Made by a program: the position numbers and the translations under genes. Below, in pieces: positions 37,001-44,270 of a stretch of DNA of 64,000 bases. The notes beneath the pieces are model-generated. The model saw only the letters and a list, made by a program, of their open reading frames with translations, searched no databases and was not told the origin of the DNA. This DNA comes from an uncultured Elusimicrobiales bacterium (lineage in GTDB: Bacteria > Elusimicrobiota > Elusimicrobia > Elusimicrobiales > Elusimicrobiaceae): contig CALUXB010000001.1 in assembly GCA_944324645.1 (NCBI GenBank), positions 1-64,000 of the forward strand. Direction: 5' to 3'. How positions within the stretch are numbered: the first letter of the stretch is position 1; each line of letters begins with the position of its first letter.

Positions 37001-37482
37001 TTGAACAGGTCAAAATGCATTTTAAAAACATTTACCAAACGCTTTTCCGCGGCGGCGAATGTGATTTGGTGCTGACCGATCCGGAAAACCTGCTGGAAAC
37101 GGGCATTGAAATTTATGCCCAGCCGCCCGGCAAAAAGCTGCTCAACATCTCTTCTATGTCCGGCGGGGAGAAAACGCTGACGGCGCTTTCGCTTCTCTTT
37201 GCGTTCTTTACGCACAATCCGGCCCCGTTCTGCATTATGGACGAAGCCGACGCCGCTTTGGACGAGGCCAATGTGGAACGCTTTGTCAATTTGATTAAAG
37301 AGTTCTCCAACACCACCCAGTTTATTGTGGTCACCCACAATAAACGCACGATGGAGTCTGCCCGCCGCCTCTATGGTATTACGATGGAAGAAAGCGGCGT
37401 GTCCAAAGTAATGTCTGTCAACCTGGCCGACCGTGCCGACGCCGCCAAAAAAGAAGAGCTGGAAGCGATGGCGGTATCCTGA
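34015..37482 (+). CDS. smc: Chromosome segregation ATPase SMC
   Basis: The 1155-residue protein has the full SMC layout: N-terminal Walker A GPNGCGKSNVIDSVRW near residue 32, long Gln/Glu/Lys-rich coiled coils at about 170-500 and 660-990, a hinge at about 510-650 (GVKGTLRKALKYQP...), the ABC signature SSMSGGEKTLTAL near 1045 and Walker B CIMDEADAALDEANVERF near 1078. SMC dimers compact and segregate chromosomes with ScpA/ScpB, which are not in the window. The stop codon shares one base with the next ATG. Confidence 0.97.
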   Translation: MYLKAIEIVGFKSFADKVRLDFEPGITCVVGPNGCGKSNVIDSVRWTIGEMSWKALRSASMVDIIFNGTAKRAPLNMAQVSMIFDNSTRNLPLDFNEITVSRKIFRSGESEYYLNKVQCRLRDIRDLFLDTGIGGEGYAIIDQGGVESVLSATPEQRREMFEEVAGVSKYKAKREECIRRLERVDMDLARLSDTVALIAEQIKKLDGEARKARLYQKYRDELKESEIAISLCSIKEADGLIAKHSAELEPVLRRAQDLDNQISAQEGQTAAMDLNLTHKQKEVAQFNEKIAASKYQVGLLEGAIKNCDSLTAEFTAQLAASGSEAERGQSRIKEIEPAIAKLKAQLAELEGQLAPLQKQYNEEFALSQKQEQDLRNADVQIQRASTDLMRLVQNQMECQNKISLEQANVQRESEDLITLEKSSQADSGVEGVRRALEEIRARLQEKQNAASQAREQIAQQESAVKDLQQKRSALNEQLSTVKSEKAALNAKLELIRTQGENDPYWVGVKVACESNLSGVKGTLRKALKYQPADATAVEEAFGKYLDAVLCENEAAAKAAVEKLKAHGKARCKFILLDQVPAAPSVSGTLKSRLQYKPELENLISLLIGGYDAADDGALRGGFFLSAGAPGVTAPEAYWGEEESARQALADKTAQEEEFSRQTIANYEALQKAEEALRTLRVSAQEAAVAAGAVQGELVAKERELKQAEEALAKAAAQKQELMARVDRRKQNVQQLQQNLQSILKQQEDIKTQTENLKTQKIELQKQTEQTKGRLNSLNGALYEFKIRKNNVEVDLKSTEFEYNTLLQNEGKRAEAAKSAHARLQALAEEKLSTQAKLSTERDTLAGLETDEYKLRESLEVLKKEYNDKMTVLNANKKQLSELHIKQNDLENALSNARRQRTTVVNNLFESWNITPEEAQMNFGDKQVDYERVKMMRKRIENMGAVNMTAPEEYDALTERHNFLKTQINDLEEAKKDLRSAIHKINVTTRDNFRYTFEQVKMHFKNIYQTLFRGGECDLVLTDPENLLETGIEIYAQPPGKKLLNISSMSGGEKTLTALSLLFAFFTHNPAPFCIMDEADAALDEANVERFVNLIKEFSNTTQFIVVTHNKRTMESARRLYGITMEESGVSKVMSVNLADRADAAKKEELEAMAVS

Positions 37483-38225
37483 TGTTATACGGTGTTCTTT
37501 CTGATATTCACGGCAATTTGGAAGCCTTTAACGCCGCGCTCAAACGACTTAAGGCGGAAGGGGCAGAACAATATATTTTTTGTGGCGATTTAGTCGGCTA
37601 CGGCCCAGATCCCGAAAAGTGCGTACAAAAATACCTCAAACTGCAGGACGAGGGCTTGGCTGTTGGCGTAATGGGCAACCACGATGCTGTTTTTTCCCAC
37701 CCGGAGCTGCGGGAATATTTCAATTTTGATGCATTGAACTCCTTGGACTGGAGCGCCAAGCAAATGAGCCCTAAAGCGGTGCGCGCGGTGTCTTTCTTGC
37801 CGGAAGTGGTGCGCGGAAAAAATTTTACGGCGGTGCACGGTACCCCTATGGACCCTATCAAAGAATATTTGGCCGGCTGCCAGCAGTACCGCGCGGCTTA
37901 TGATTTGTGGAAAGGACAGGTTTTGTTTGTGGGACACACCCATTTGTCTTTTTATATGGAGGGGGATGAAAATGTGTGTCACGTTTCTGTGGTAAGGCAA
38001 GAAGCAAGCATTAATTTCCACTCTTTACTGCGTTATGTGGTGAACCCCGGCTCTGTGGGCAAACCGCGTGACAACGATACCCGGGCTTCTTTCGGGTTGT
38101 GGGATGATAAGACCAATGTTTTTCGTTTTATTCGCCAAGCTTACGACTTTACCAAAACACAGGAGAAAATGCGAGCGTCCGGTTTGCCGGATTTTTTGGT
38201 AGAAAGTCTGGCGCTGGGAATGTAA
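37482..38225 (+). CDS. Metallophosphoesterase of the YfcE/diadenosine phosphatase type
   Basis: The 247-residue calcineurin-like enzyme shows LSDIHGN near residue 7, GDLVGYGPDP near 36, MGNHDAV near 63, AVHGTP near 115 and VGHTHLSF near 147, the complete two-metal active site. The substrate is not predictable. Start and smc stop overlap by one base, so it is translationally coupled. A terminator follows. Confidence 0.9.
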   Translation: MLYGVLSDIHGNLEAFNAALKRLKAEGAEQYIFCGDLVGYGPDPEKCVQKYLKLQDEGLAVGVMGNHDAVFSHPELREYFNFDALNSLDWSAKQMSPKAVRAVSFLPEVVRGKNFTAVHGTPMDPIKEYLAGCQQYRAAYDLWKGQVLFVGHTHLSFYMEGDENVCHVSVVRQEASINFHSLLRYVVNPGSVGKPRDNDTRASFGLWDDKTNVFRFIRQAYDFTKTQEKMRASGLPDFLVESLALGM

Positions 38226-38247
38226 CGGCGGCGTATAAATATTTTAC

Positions 38248-38283
38248 AAGCGGAAATCCAAATTGGGTTTCCGCTTTTTTATA
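38248..38283 (+). terminator. Rho-independent terminator of the smc operon
   Basis: AAGCGGAAA (38248-38256) and TTTCCGCTT (38268-38276), followed by TTTTT. Confidence 0.88.
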
Positions 38284-38381
38284 TAAAGCTGGAGGAGCGG
38301 ATACACCGCCGCCCTCATATGGCTGTGCCTTTAGAAAGAAAGTGATGCTTTGCAAGCGGTAGCGTAACTGCGGCCTATCAA

Positions 38382-38407
38382 TAAAAAACCCACTCTTTAG
38401 AGTGGGT
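38382..38407 (-). terminator. Rho-independent terminator of tRNA-Ala
   Basis: ACCCACTC (38388-38395) and GAGTGGGT (38400-38407) with a four-base loop; on the minus strand followed by TTTTTTAT, 12 nt after the tRNA 3' end. Confidence 0.88.
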
Positions 38408-38419
38408 AAAGTAGAAAAA

Positions 38420-38495
38420 TGGTGGACCCGACAAGGATCGAACTTGCGACCTCCTGCATGCCATGCAGGCGCTCTCCCAGCTGAGCTACGGGCCC
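38420..38495 (-). tRNA. tRNA-Ala (GGC anticodon)
   Basis: Read on the minus strand, a complete cloverleaf starts GGGCCCG and ends GGGTCCACCA. The anticodon stem CCTGC/GCAGG holds loop ATGGCAT, so the anticodon is GGC (alanine). The 3' CCA is encoded. A TATACT box lies on the minus strand at 38514-38509, and a terminator follows. Confidence 0.96.
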
Positions 38496-38786
38496 GTCTT
38501 ATGCATATAGTATAGCAATTTTTTATTTTTTTGGGAAGAGTTTTTGCCTTGCAAATTCTTTGTATAGGATTTTATGGCCGGCAACTTTGCTAAGTTAGTC
38601 TGTCTCAATAAGAAGGGAAGGGAAAATGCGGCGCCTGCCCTTGCAGTACATTTTCTGCGGAAACTATGCGTCGTTGACCGGCTTTGCATTTTTAGTTATG
38701 ATGAGAGATAGAGATTGCTTTAATACAGATTCATTGGAGCTTTGGAGACGGTTGTATATTTTGTTTCCCAAACAAAGAGGAAAAAT

Positions 38787-39764
38787 ATGAAAAAAATATT
38801 GGTAATGGGCGGGGCGGGTTATATAGGCTCGCATATTGTAAAGCATTTGACGGAAAAAGGATATGATTGTGTAGTAGCGGACAATTTGGTGTATGGACAT
38901 CGCGAGGCCGTGCCGCAGAGCGTACCCTTTGAAAAGGCAGATTTGGCTTGCCCGGAATCTTTGGAGCAGCTTTTTTCCAAATATGATTTTGAAGCGGTTT
39001 TCCATTTTGCCGCTTACGCTTATGTGGGCGAAAGTGTGACAGACCCGCAAAAATATTATCAAAACAATGTATCCGGCACGCTCAATTTGCTGGCGGCTAT
39101 GAAAAAACACGGGGTGTCTAAAATTGTATTTTCCAGCACCTGTGCCACCTATGGGGAACCCCAATATACCCCTATGGATGAAAAACACCCGCAAAACCCT
39201 ATTAACCCCTATGGCCGCACCAAGCTGATGATAGAGCAGGCGTTTGCTGATTACGCCCGTGCATACGGACTTAAATACGCCGCCCTGCGCTATTTCAACG
39301 CCGCCGGCGCCGCCGCTGACGGAAGCATTGGGGAGTCCCACAACCCGGAAACCCATTTAATTCCGCTGGTGTTGCAGGCTATAGAGGGCAAACGGCCCTG
39401 CATTAAAATTTTCGGTACCGACTACCCCACACCAGACGGCACCTGCCTGCGCGATTATATTCACGTAGAAGATTTGGCAGACGCCCACCGGCTGGCTCTG
39501 GAAAAACTGGACACTTTCAGCGGATGCGTGAACTTAGGAACCGGGGTGAAAACGTCCGTCAAAGACATTATTGCCGCAGCGGAAAAGGTGACGGGCAAGA
39601 AATGCCCCGTGGAAAACGCCCCCCGCCGCGCCGGGGACCCGGCTGAGCTCTACGCCGCCGCCCACGGCCCGGCCGAAACCGTGCTGGGCTGGAAGCCGCG
39701 GTATATGAATATAGAAGACATTATTGCTACGGCTTGGAATTGGGAGCAAAAGAGAAGATATTAA
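38787..39764 (+). CDS. galE: UDP-glucose 4-epimerase
   Basis: The 325-residue short-chain dehydrogenase has the NAD-binding GGAGYIGSH, the catalytic triad elements SSTCATYG and NPYGRTK (Tyr and Lys), and the C-terminal GETVLGWKP pattern typical of GalE. It interconverts UDP-glucose and UDP-galactose for sugar use and surface polysaccharide. The ATG at 38787 is chosen for AAGAGG six bases upstream; an earlier in-frame start at 38742 adds 15 residues without family similarity. Single gene with its own terminator. Confidence 0.94.
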   Translation: MKKILVMGGAGYIGSHIVKHLTEKGYDCVVADNLVYGHREAVPQSVPFEKADLACPESLEQLFSKYDFEAVFHFAAYAYVGESVTDPQKYYQNNVSGTLNLLAAMKKHGVSKIVFSSTCATYGEPQYTPMDEKHPQNPINPYGRTKLMIEQAFADYARAYGLKYAALRYFNAAGAAADGSIGESHNPETHLIPLVLQAIEGKRPCIKIFGTDYPTPDGTCLRDYIHVEDLADAHRLALEKLDTFSGCVNLGTGVKTSVKDIIAAAEKVTGKKCPVENAPRRAGDPAELYAAAHGPAETVLGWKPRYMNIEDIIATAWNWEQKRRY

Positions 39765-39793
39765 GCGGTGCTTTAGTTTCAAATTCTTTGCAT

Positions 39794-39831
39794 ATTTGGC
39801 AGGTTGGTATCAGCCTGCCAAATTTATTTTT
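39794..39831 (+). terminator. galE: Rho-independent terminator of galE
   Basis: ATTTGGCAGG (39794-39803) and CCTGCCAAAT (39814-39823), perfect 10-bp stem, followed by TTATTTTT. Confidence 0.9.
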
Positions 39832-40096
39832 GGTGGGATAAGGCAAGAGAGTGCTCCATCTAAATTAAAATGCGTTCGTGCTTTTCAGCGGGGACGGCTT
39901 ATTACTGTGCAAAAACCCCGGGGCAGGGCCCTTTTTTATTCTTATAGGCGGCTATGCAATATTCAGTTCAAGCAATCCCGTGTTTCCCCTCATAAAAACG
40001 GGAGGAATTGCAAATAATTTTACTGGAGAGCAAAAGAGAGTGGGGTGGAAAATGCAAGATCCCCCGGGCCAGCTTGGGGTTTTGTTTTTAGAAATT
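39832..40096. other. Intergenic region, no gene recognised
   Basis: Convergent gap between galE and the manA homologue. Short frames only. A CCCC...GGGG hairpin at about 40059-40078, followed by TTTTGTTTTT on the plus strand, may be another terminator. Confidence 0.4.
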
Positions 40097-41065
40097 TCAA
40101 ATATAAATTTCTAATAATTTGGCTTGCTCTGCGCTTAGCGTGCAGTCTGCACATTGGGCCGGGACCAAAACAGTCTCCCCAGTCTGCAAGGGCAAAGTAT
40201 AGCCATTGCATTGCAGTTGGGCTTGCCCTTTAACGCAGACATAGACAACAAATGTTTTTTGTTCTTTTAAGTCTCGCCGCATATGCTCTTGTAGCTCTAA
40301 CACATTGATGGTAAAGCAGGGAGTATGAGCCACATTGACTGGCTGGTTTAGCCGGGCAATGTAGTGAATGCGCGGTTCCGTGGTGGCAGAGAAATCTATA
40401 ATGTTTTGCGCCTGCTGGGTTTGAAGAGTTCTTTCTTTTCCGTCCAAACCTTTGCGGTGATAGTCATAAAGCCGATAAGTAATGTTAGACACAGGCTTTA
40501 CTTCCGCCAGCAGAATGCCTGCCCCAATAGCATAAATGCGCCCCGGCGGGATTAAAAAGCAGTCTCCGGGCTGCACCTCATAAGAGCCTAGGTGCGGTAA
40601 TAGATTTCCTTCCTCCAGCAAGGATTTATATTCCTGTGCGGTAATAGACTCTTCAAATCCAAGCAGAAGCCGCGCCCCTGGGTCAGCTTGCAGGACATAC
40701 CACATTTTGGTATTTTCAAAACAACCGTGCACGGCGCTGGCCGGGTTTTCGGCCGGGTGAACTTGTATAGATAGATTTTGGGCGGCGTCTATAAATTTAA
40801 ATAATAAAGGAAAACTGTCCCCCGCTTGCAGGGCTACTTTTTCACCCAGCAGCTGAGGCCCGAAATGTTTGCACAAAACATCTAAATCTTTTCCCGCCAG
40901 CGGTCCATTTTTAGCTACGGACATTTGCCCAGGTACTACCGAAATTTCCCAGCTCTCTCCTGTGTTTTCAGGGGCCAACGTTTTATGCAGCAGCTGACGT
41001 AACTTCGTGCCGCCCCAAATGGTACGCTTAAAAACAGGCCGGAATTTTAGCGGATAAAGATTCAT
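40097..41065 (-). CDS. Mannose-6-phosphate isomerase homologue with altered metal site
   Basis: The 322-residue protein aligns throughout with short class I phosphomannose isomerases: FKRTIWGGTKL, GESWEIS, SIQVHP (His103), MWYVLQADPGA, IPPGRIYAIGAGILLAE and NITYRLYDYHRKG. Two expected zinc ligands differ. Where the family has KTEMWYV the Glu is Lys120, and where it has GRxHAIGAG the His is Tyr178. The QQTSDITYR motif reads KPVSNITYR and the later LHT reads LQT. The protein may therefore be catalytically inactive, metal-free or of changed specificity. It stands alone, convergent with galE and upstream of nothing. Confidence 0.8.
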   Translation of the reverse strand: MNLYPLKFRPVFKRTIWGGTKLRQLLHKTLAPENTGESWEISVVPGQMSVAKNGPLAGKDLDVLCKHFGPQLLGEKVALQAGDSFPLLFKFIDAAQNLSIQVHPAENPASAVHGCFENTKMWYVLQADPGARLLLGFEESITAQEYKSLLEEGNLLPHLGSYEVQPGDCFLIPPGRIYAIGAGILLAEVKPVSNITYRLYDYHRKGLDGKERTLQTQQAQNIIDFSATTEPRIHYIARLNQPVNVAHTPCFTINVLELQEHMRRDLKEQKTFVVYVCVKGQAQLQCNGYTLPLQTGETVLVPAQCADCTLSAEQAKLLEIYI

Positions 41066-41186
41066 TTATATTCCTAATATGTAAGTTACTTTATGGTAAC
41101 ACTTTGCCGTCGTGCTGTCAACGCATCTGCCGTATAGGTTGTGGGGAGTGGGGAGCTGGTAAAAGAGAAATAACAAAGAGATGGAA

Positions 41187-41219
41187 ACAAAAAATCCCCG
41201 CGCGGCTGCGCGGGGATTT
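41187..41219 (-). terminator. pfp: Rho-independent terminator of pfp
   Basis: AAATCCCCGCGC (41192-41203) and GCGCGGGGATTT (41208-41219), a 12-bp stem with GGCT loop, T-run on the minus strand. Confidence 0.92.
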
Positions 41220-41233
41220 AGAAGACAAACTAA

Positions 41234-42922
41234 TTATTTTTTAGCGCCTCTTTCAAAACGCAGCGTGAACGTAATCATATCCGTTACTTCCGCCGGGCCA
41301 AAATATTGGATAGGCCCCGGGAACTGATAATCGTCGTTCATTGCCCAGCGCTGGCGCACTTTGGCGAATTGTTTAAACGGCTCTCCGTTGAGCTCCACCA
41401 GCGCTTTGCGGATGACCGGTTTTTCTTTGCCTTTGCGGCGTTCAATGTTCATCATCATCGTAAGAGGTACGCCGCCGCATTCCCATTGCTGGGGTTTGCG
41501 CGTCAGTTTGCGCACGGAGGACAAATAGCCGCTGCAGCCGTTTAAGGCCAGGGCCGCGGCATTGTAACCCAGTGCGTAGGTATAGTTGGCGTCAAAGGTA
41601 GAGGGCACGCCGCAGCGCCCTTCATAACCAAAGAAATGCATAATGGCAGAGAATTTGCCGTTGTATTTGCCGGCTTTTTTCAGTTCCGCCAGTTTGGTGC
41701 GCAGCATTTCCACTAACAGTTTTTCGGTTTCAATCAAAGACACCTGTACGTTGCCGTGCGGGTCGCGGTCCAGCATCAGCTGGGCGGCAATGCCTTCCGG
41801 CAGCGACTTCATCAGCGCGGCCAATTTGGCCGGCAGCTTGGAGATGATAAAGGCTTTTTTCTCCGCCACGGTATTCATTTTGGACAGCTCCGCCTCGTGG
41901 TCGGCCAGCAGGTCGTTTAGCGCGGCGATTAAGGCCTTCATTTCCGGGATAAATTCAATTAACCCTTCCGGCACCAGCACCACGCCGAAGTTTTTTCCTT
42001 CCTTGGCGCGTGCTACCACTAAGGCTGCCAAATCGTCCACGATTTGTTTAAGCGTCATTTTTTTGGCTAATACTTCTTCGCCCACCAGCGTAACGTTGGG
42101 GTGCGTTTTGTGCGCCACTTCCAGCGTAATGTGCGAAGCGCTGCGGCCCATCAAGCGCACAAAGTGCCAATATTTGCGGGCGGAGTTGACGTCGCGGCAG
42201 ATATTGCCCACCATTTCCGCGTAAATTTTGGTGGCGGTGTCAAAACCAAAAGAGGTTTCAATTTTGTCATTTTTTAAATCGCCGTCAATGGTCTTGGGTA
42301 CACCGATGACACAGATGTCGGCGCCTTGCTGTTTAAAATATTCCGCCAGTACGCCGGCGTTGGTGTTGGAGTCGTCCCCACCGACAATAATTAACGCGTT
42401 GACTTTGTTTTTCTTTAAAGTTGCCAAAGCGGTGGCCAGTTGTTCGTCTGTTTCAATTTTGGTGCGGCCGGATTGAATGAGGTCAAAGCCGCCTGTGTTG
42501 CGGTAGCCTTCCATCAGTTTGGGGGTAATCTCTTTCCATTTTCCTTCTAAAATACCGCTGGGGCCACCTAAAAACCCATAGAGCTTATTTTTGGGGTTGG
42601 CTTTTTTTAACCCGTCCAATAAACCGGCAATCACGTTGTGTCCGCCCGGGGCTTGCCCGCCGGAAAGCACCACCGCGGCTTTGACGGCTTTTTTGCCGAT
42701 AGCCGGGTTGGCGCCTTTAATGAAAGTAACTTCCGGCATACCATAGGTGTTAGGGAACATCTTTTTCACGGTAGCCTGGTCTGCTACGCTCTGGGTGGCT
42801 TTGCCGGTTTTGACTTTCACGGCGCAAGGCCCTTTTTTAAGCATATCCGGCAGTACCGGTTTGTATTTGCAGCGGTGTTGCTGCAAAGGGGAACAACAAG
42901 ACGTATTGCTCTTTGTAGCCAT
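41234..42922 (-). CDS. pfp: PPi-dependent phosphofructokinase, long form
   Basis: The 562-residue protein belongs to the long PPi-PFK group: LSGGQAPGGHN near residue 85, GGDDSNTNA near 180 (Asp-Asp blocks ATP and marks PPi use), PKTIDGDL near 210, and MGRSASHITLE near 258. It phosphorylates fructose-6-phosphate reversibly with pyrophosphate in place of ATP, saving energy in fermentative cells. AGGAGA lies eight bases before the ATG. Monocistronic, with a strong terminator. Confidence 0.96.
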   Translation of the reverse strand: MATKSNTSCCSPLQQHRCKYKPVLPDMLKKGPCAVKVKTGKATQSVADQATVKKMFPNTYGMPEVTFIKGANPAIGKKAVKAAVVLSGGQAPGGHNVIAGLLDGLKKANPKNKLYGFLGGPSGILEGKWKEITPKLMEGYRNTGGFDLIQSGRTKIETDEQLATALATLKKNKVNALIIVGGDDSNTNAGVLAEYFKQQGADICVIGVPKTIDGDLKNDKIETSFGFDTATKIYAEMVGNICRDVNSARKYWHFVRLMGRSASHITLEVAHKTHPNVTLVGEEVLAKKMTLKQIVDDLAALVVARAKEGKNFGVVLVPEGLIEFIPEMKALIAALNDLLADHEAELSKMNTVAEKKAFIISKLPAKLAALMKSLPEGIAAQLMLDRDPHGNVQVSLIETEKLLVEMLRTKLAELKKAGKYNGKFSAIMHFFGYEGRCGVPSTFDANYTYALGYNAAALALNGCSGYLSSVRKLTRKPQQWECGGVPLTMMMNIERRKGKEKPVIRKALVELNGEPFKQFAKVRQRWAMNDDYQFPGPIQYFGPAEVTDMITFTLRFERGAKK

Positions 42923-43102
42923 ATCTTCATCTCCTAAAGAATGGAAATCCTACTTAAATTATACAAAACTTATTATTTTTCGCACGCGTACGGACCGGTG
43001 CGCGTTATAAGCGCCCTTGTTTTTGTAAAAACAGTTTATTAAACTATAGTTGTAGGGTTTTGCAGCCTTATTTTGTGTAACTTCAAAATAAGGAGGGTGT
43101 AT

Positions 43103-43270
43103 ATGAAAACACTCGTTGCAAACCCAAACGAAGTACTGCAAACTGCTGTCGCTATTGGTGCCGCTACAGGCGGTAAGATTGCCGGTCCCAAAGGGGCGGC
43201 TATCGGGACTGCAATAGGCGCTATAGTCGGCGGCGGGGTAGTGCTTTTGGCCCAAATTAAGGGCAAATAA
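43103..43270 (+). CDS. 55-residue glycine-zipper peptide
   Basis: The tiny gene has an excellent ribosome site (AAGGAGGGTG) before the ATG at 43103 and its own strong terminator directly after the TAA. The product has a short polar start (MKTLVANPNEVLQ) and then one hydrophobic Gly/Ala helix with GxxxG-type spacing (AIGAATGGKIAGPKGAAIGTAIGAIVGGG), ending in VVLLAQIKGK. Such glycine zippers insert into or line membranes. A membrane-active peptide, toxin or bacteriocin-like role is possible, but no immunity or export gene is adjacent. Family not recognised. Confidence 0.7.
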   Translation: MKTLVANPNEVLQTAVAIGAATGGKIAGPKGAAIGTAIGAIVGGGVVLLAQIKGK

Positions 43271-43306
43271 AAAAGTCCTCCTAATTAAATTAGGAGGACT
43301 TTTTGT
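43271..43306 (+). terminator. Strong Rho-independent terminator after the glycine-zipper gene
   Basis: AAAAGTCCTCCTAAT (43271-43285) and ATTAGGAGGACTTTT (43289-43303): a 15-bp perfect stem, which also contains TCCTCC complementary to the gene's ribosome site. Confidence 0.92.
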
Positions 43307-43570
43307 ATGCTAAGGATGCTATGGCGTGGACAACCCCTTTTGAAATTGAAAGTGCAGAGAGATGAGTAAACATTTCTTGATGCCGCTCAAAGCATCATAC
43401 AAAACCCGTTGTAAGCAAAAGATTTCTTGGGTGTATTTCCCACAAACAAGAATGGGCCTGGCACAAGAAATGGAAATGCGGTTGTTCATTATGTTGCCCT
43501 TTTTGCTGACAGCATAACTGCCGCACATATCCGCAATTTCCTAATTTTGCAATATGGATTTTATGACGAT
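43307..43570. other. Intergenic region, no gene recognised
   Basis: Between the peptide gene and tRNA-Val terminator. A 69-codon minus-strand frame (43319-43528) has no good ribosome site, unusual composition and no recognisable motif. I see nothing else. Confidence 0.4.
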
Positions 43571-43612
43571 AAAAAAGGACTTTTAGCCAAGTTGTATTGC
43601 CAAAAGTCCTTT
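43571..43612 (-). terminator. Rho-independent terminator of tRNA-Val
   Basis: AAAGGACTTTT (43574-43584) and AAAAGTCCTTT (43602-43612), with an inner GCC/GGC pairing; T-rich on the minus strand. Confidence 0.85.
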
Positions 43613-43623
43613 CAGAATAAATC

Positions 43624-43695
43624 TGCCCAGTATAGGATTTGAACCTATGACCTTTCCCATGTCAAGGGAACGCGCTACCCCTGCGCCAACTGGGC
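43624..43695 (-). tRNA. tRNA-Val (GAC anticodon)
   Basis: On the minus strand GCCCAGT pairs with ACTGGGC and A is the discriminator base. D-stem GCGC/GCGC, anticodon stem TTCCC/GGGAA with loop TTGACAT (anticodon GAC, valine), and T-arm ATAGG-TTCAAAT-CCTAT are all present. CCA is not encoded. Confidence 0.95.
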
Positions 43696-43780
43696 TTAAA
43701 ATGGGTTAAGTACTTGTTTATTATAACAAATAACCGCCCCGATTGAAAACCGTTTTAGGCGGCCGTACGGGCCGCGGCAA

Positions 43781-44077
43781 TCAGGCTTCCTGCACGCGCG
43801 GCTGTTTTTTCTGGGCGCGGGCCAAGTCCAGCTTGCGGTTGCGGATCATCAGCATTAAGTCAATAAACACCATTACAAAGTTGGCCACATACAGCCAAAT
43901 GACGGCGTCATAATTATAAAACACTTTGTGAATTACGCCGCACAGATAGGCCAGTTCAATGGTAATCATAAAGGCAAAGCTTTTGCCTGCGGCCGTTTTG
44001 GTTTTGATAGATTTATAGATGTTGCAGGGCCAAGCCAAACCAAAACCCAGCATCATCAGCGCTTCAAAAATACTCAT
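43781..44077 (-). CDS. Small three-helix membrane protein (PQ-loop/SemiSWEET-like)
   Basis: The 98-residue protein has hydrophobic helices at about residues 3-20, 35-55 and 60-80 and a basic tail. The segment LAWPCNIYKSIKTKTAAGKSFAFM recalls the PQ-loop pattern (P-x-x-x-x-x-x-K-T-K-x-x-x-G-x-S) of SemiSWEET and related transporters, which act as dimers. The usual Gln after the Pro is replaced (PCN). Solute unknown, resemblance only moderate. It is a stand-alone minus-strand gene upstream of tRNA-Val. Confidence 0.6.
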   Translation of the reverse strand: MSIFEALMMLGFGLAWPCNIYKSIKTKTAAGKSFAFMITIELAYLCGVIHKVFYNYDAVIWLYVANFVMVFIDLMLMIRNRKLDLARAQKKQPRVQEA

Positions 44078-44220
44078 TTTTATTCTCCAAAAACCCCGCT
44101 CCGTATTTCCGGTGCGGGGCTTATATGTATATTATACCTCTTTAAAAGAAGGCGGAAAATACACGCAAACGGGCGGCGCGGCTGCGCCGTGTTTTTGCAG
44201 GTTGCGTGCCGCAGACGAAC

Positions 44221-44253
44221 AAAAAACCCGCCTTTTACAACAGGCAGGTTTCT
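44221..44253 (-). terminator. dnaE: Rho-independent terminator of dnaE
   Basis: On the minus strand AAACCTGCC and GGCGGGTTT (one T-G pair) enclose a T/A-rich loop, followed by TTTTTTG. Confidence 0.8.
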
Positions 44254-44270
44254 GTATAAAGCGGCAGATG

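Noticed and set aside
43319-43528. 69-codon minus-strand frame between the glycine-zipper gene and tRNA-Val
   Set aside because: No convincing ribosome site, no motif, composition unlike the neighbouring genes.
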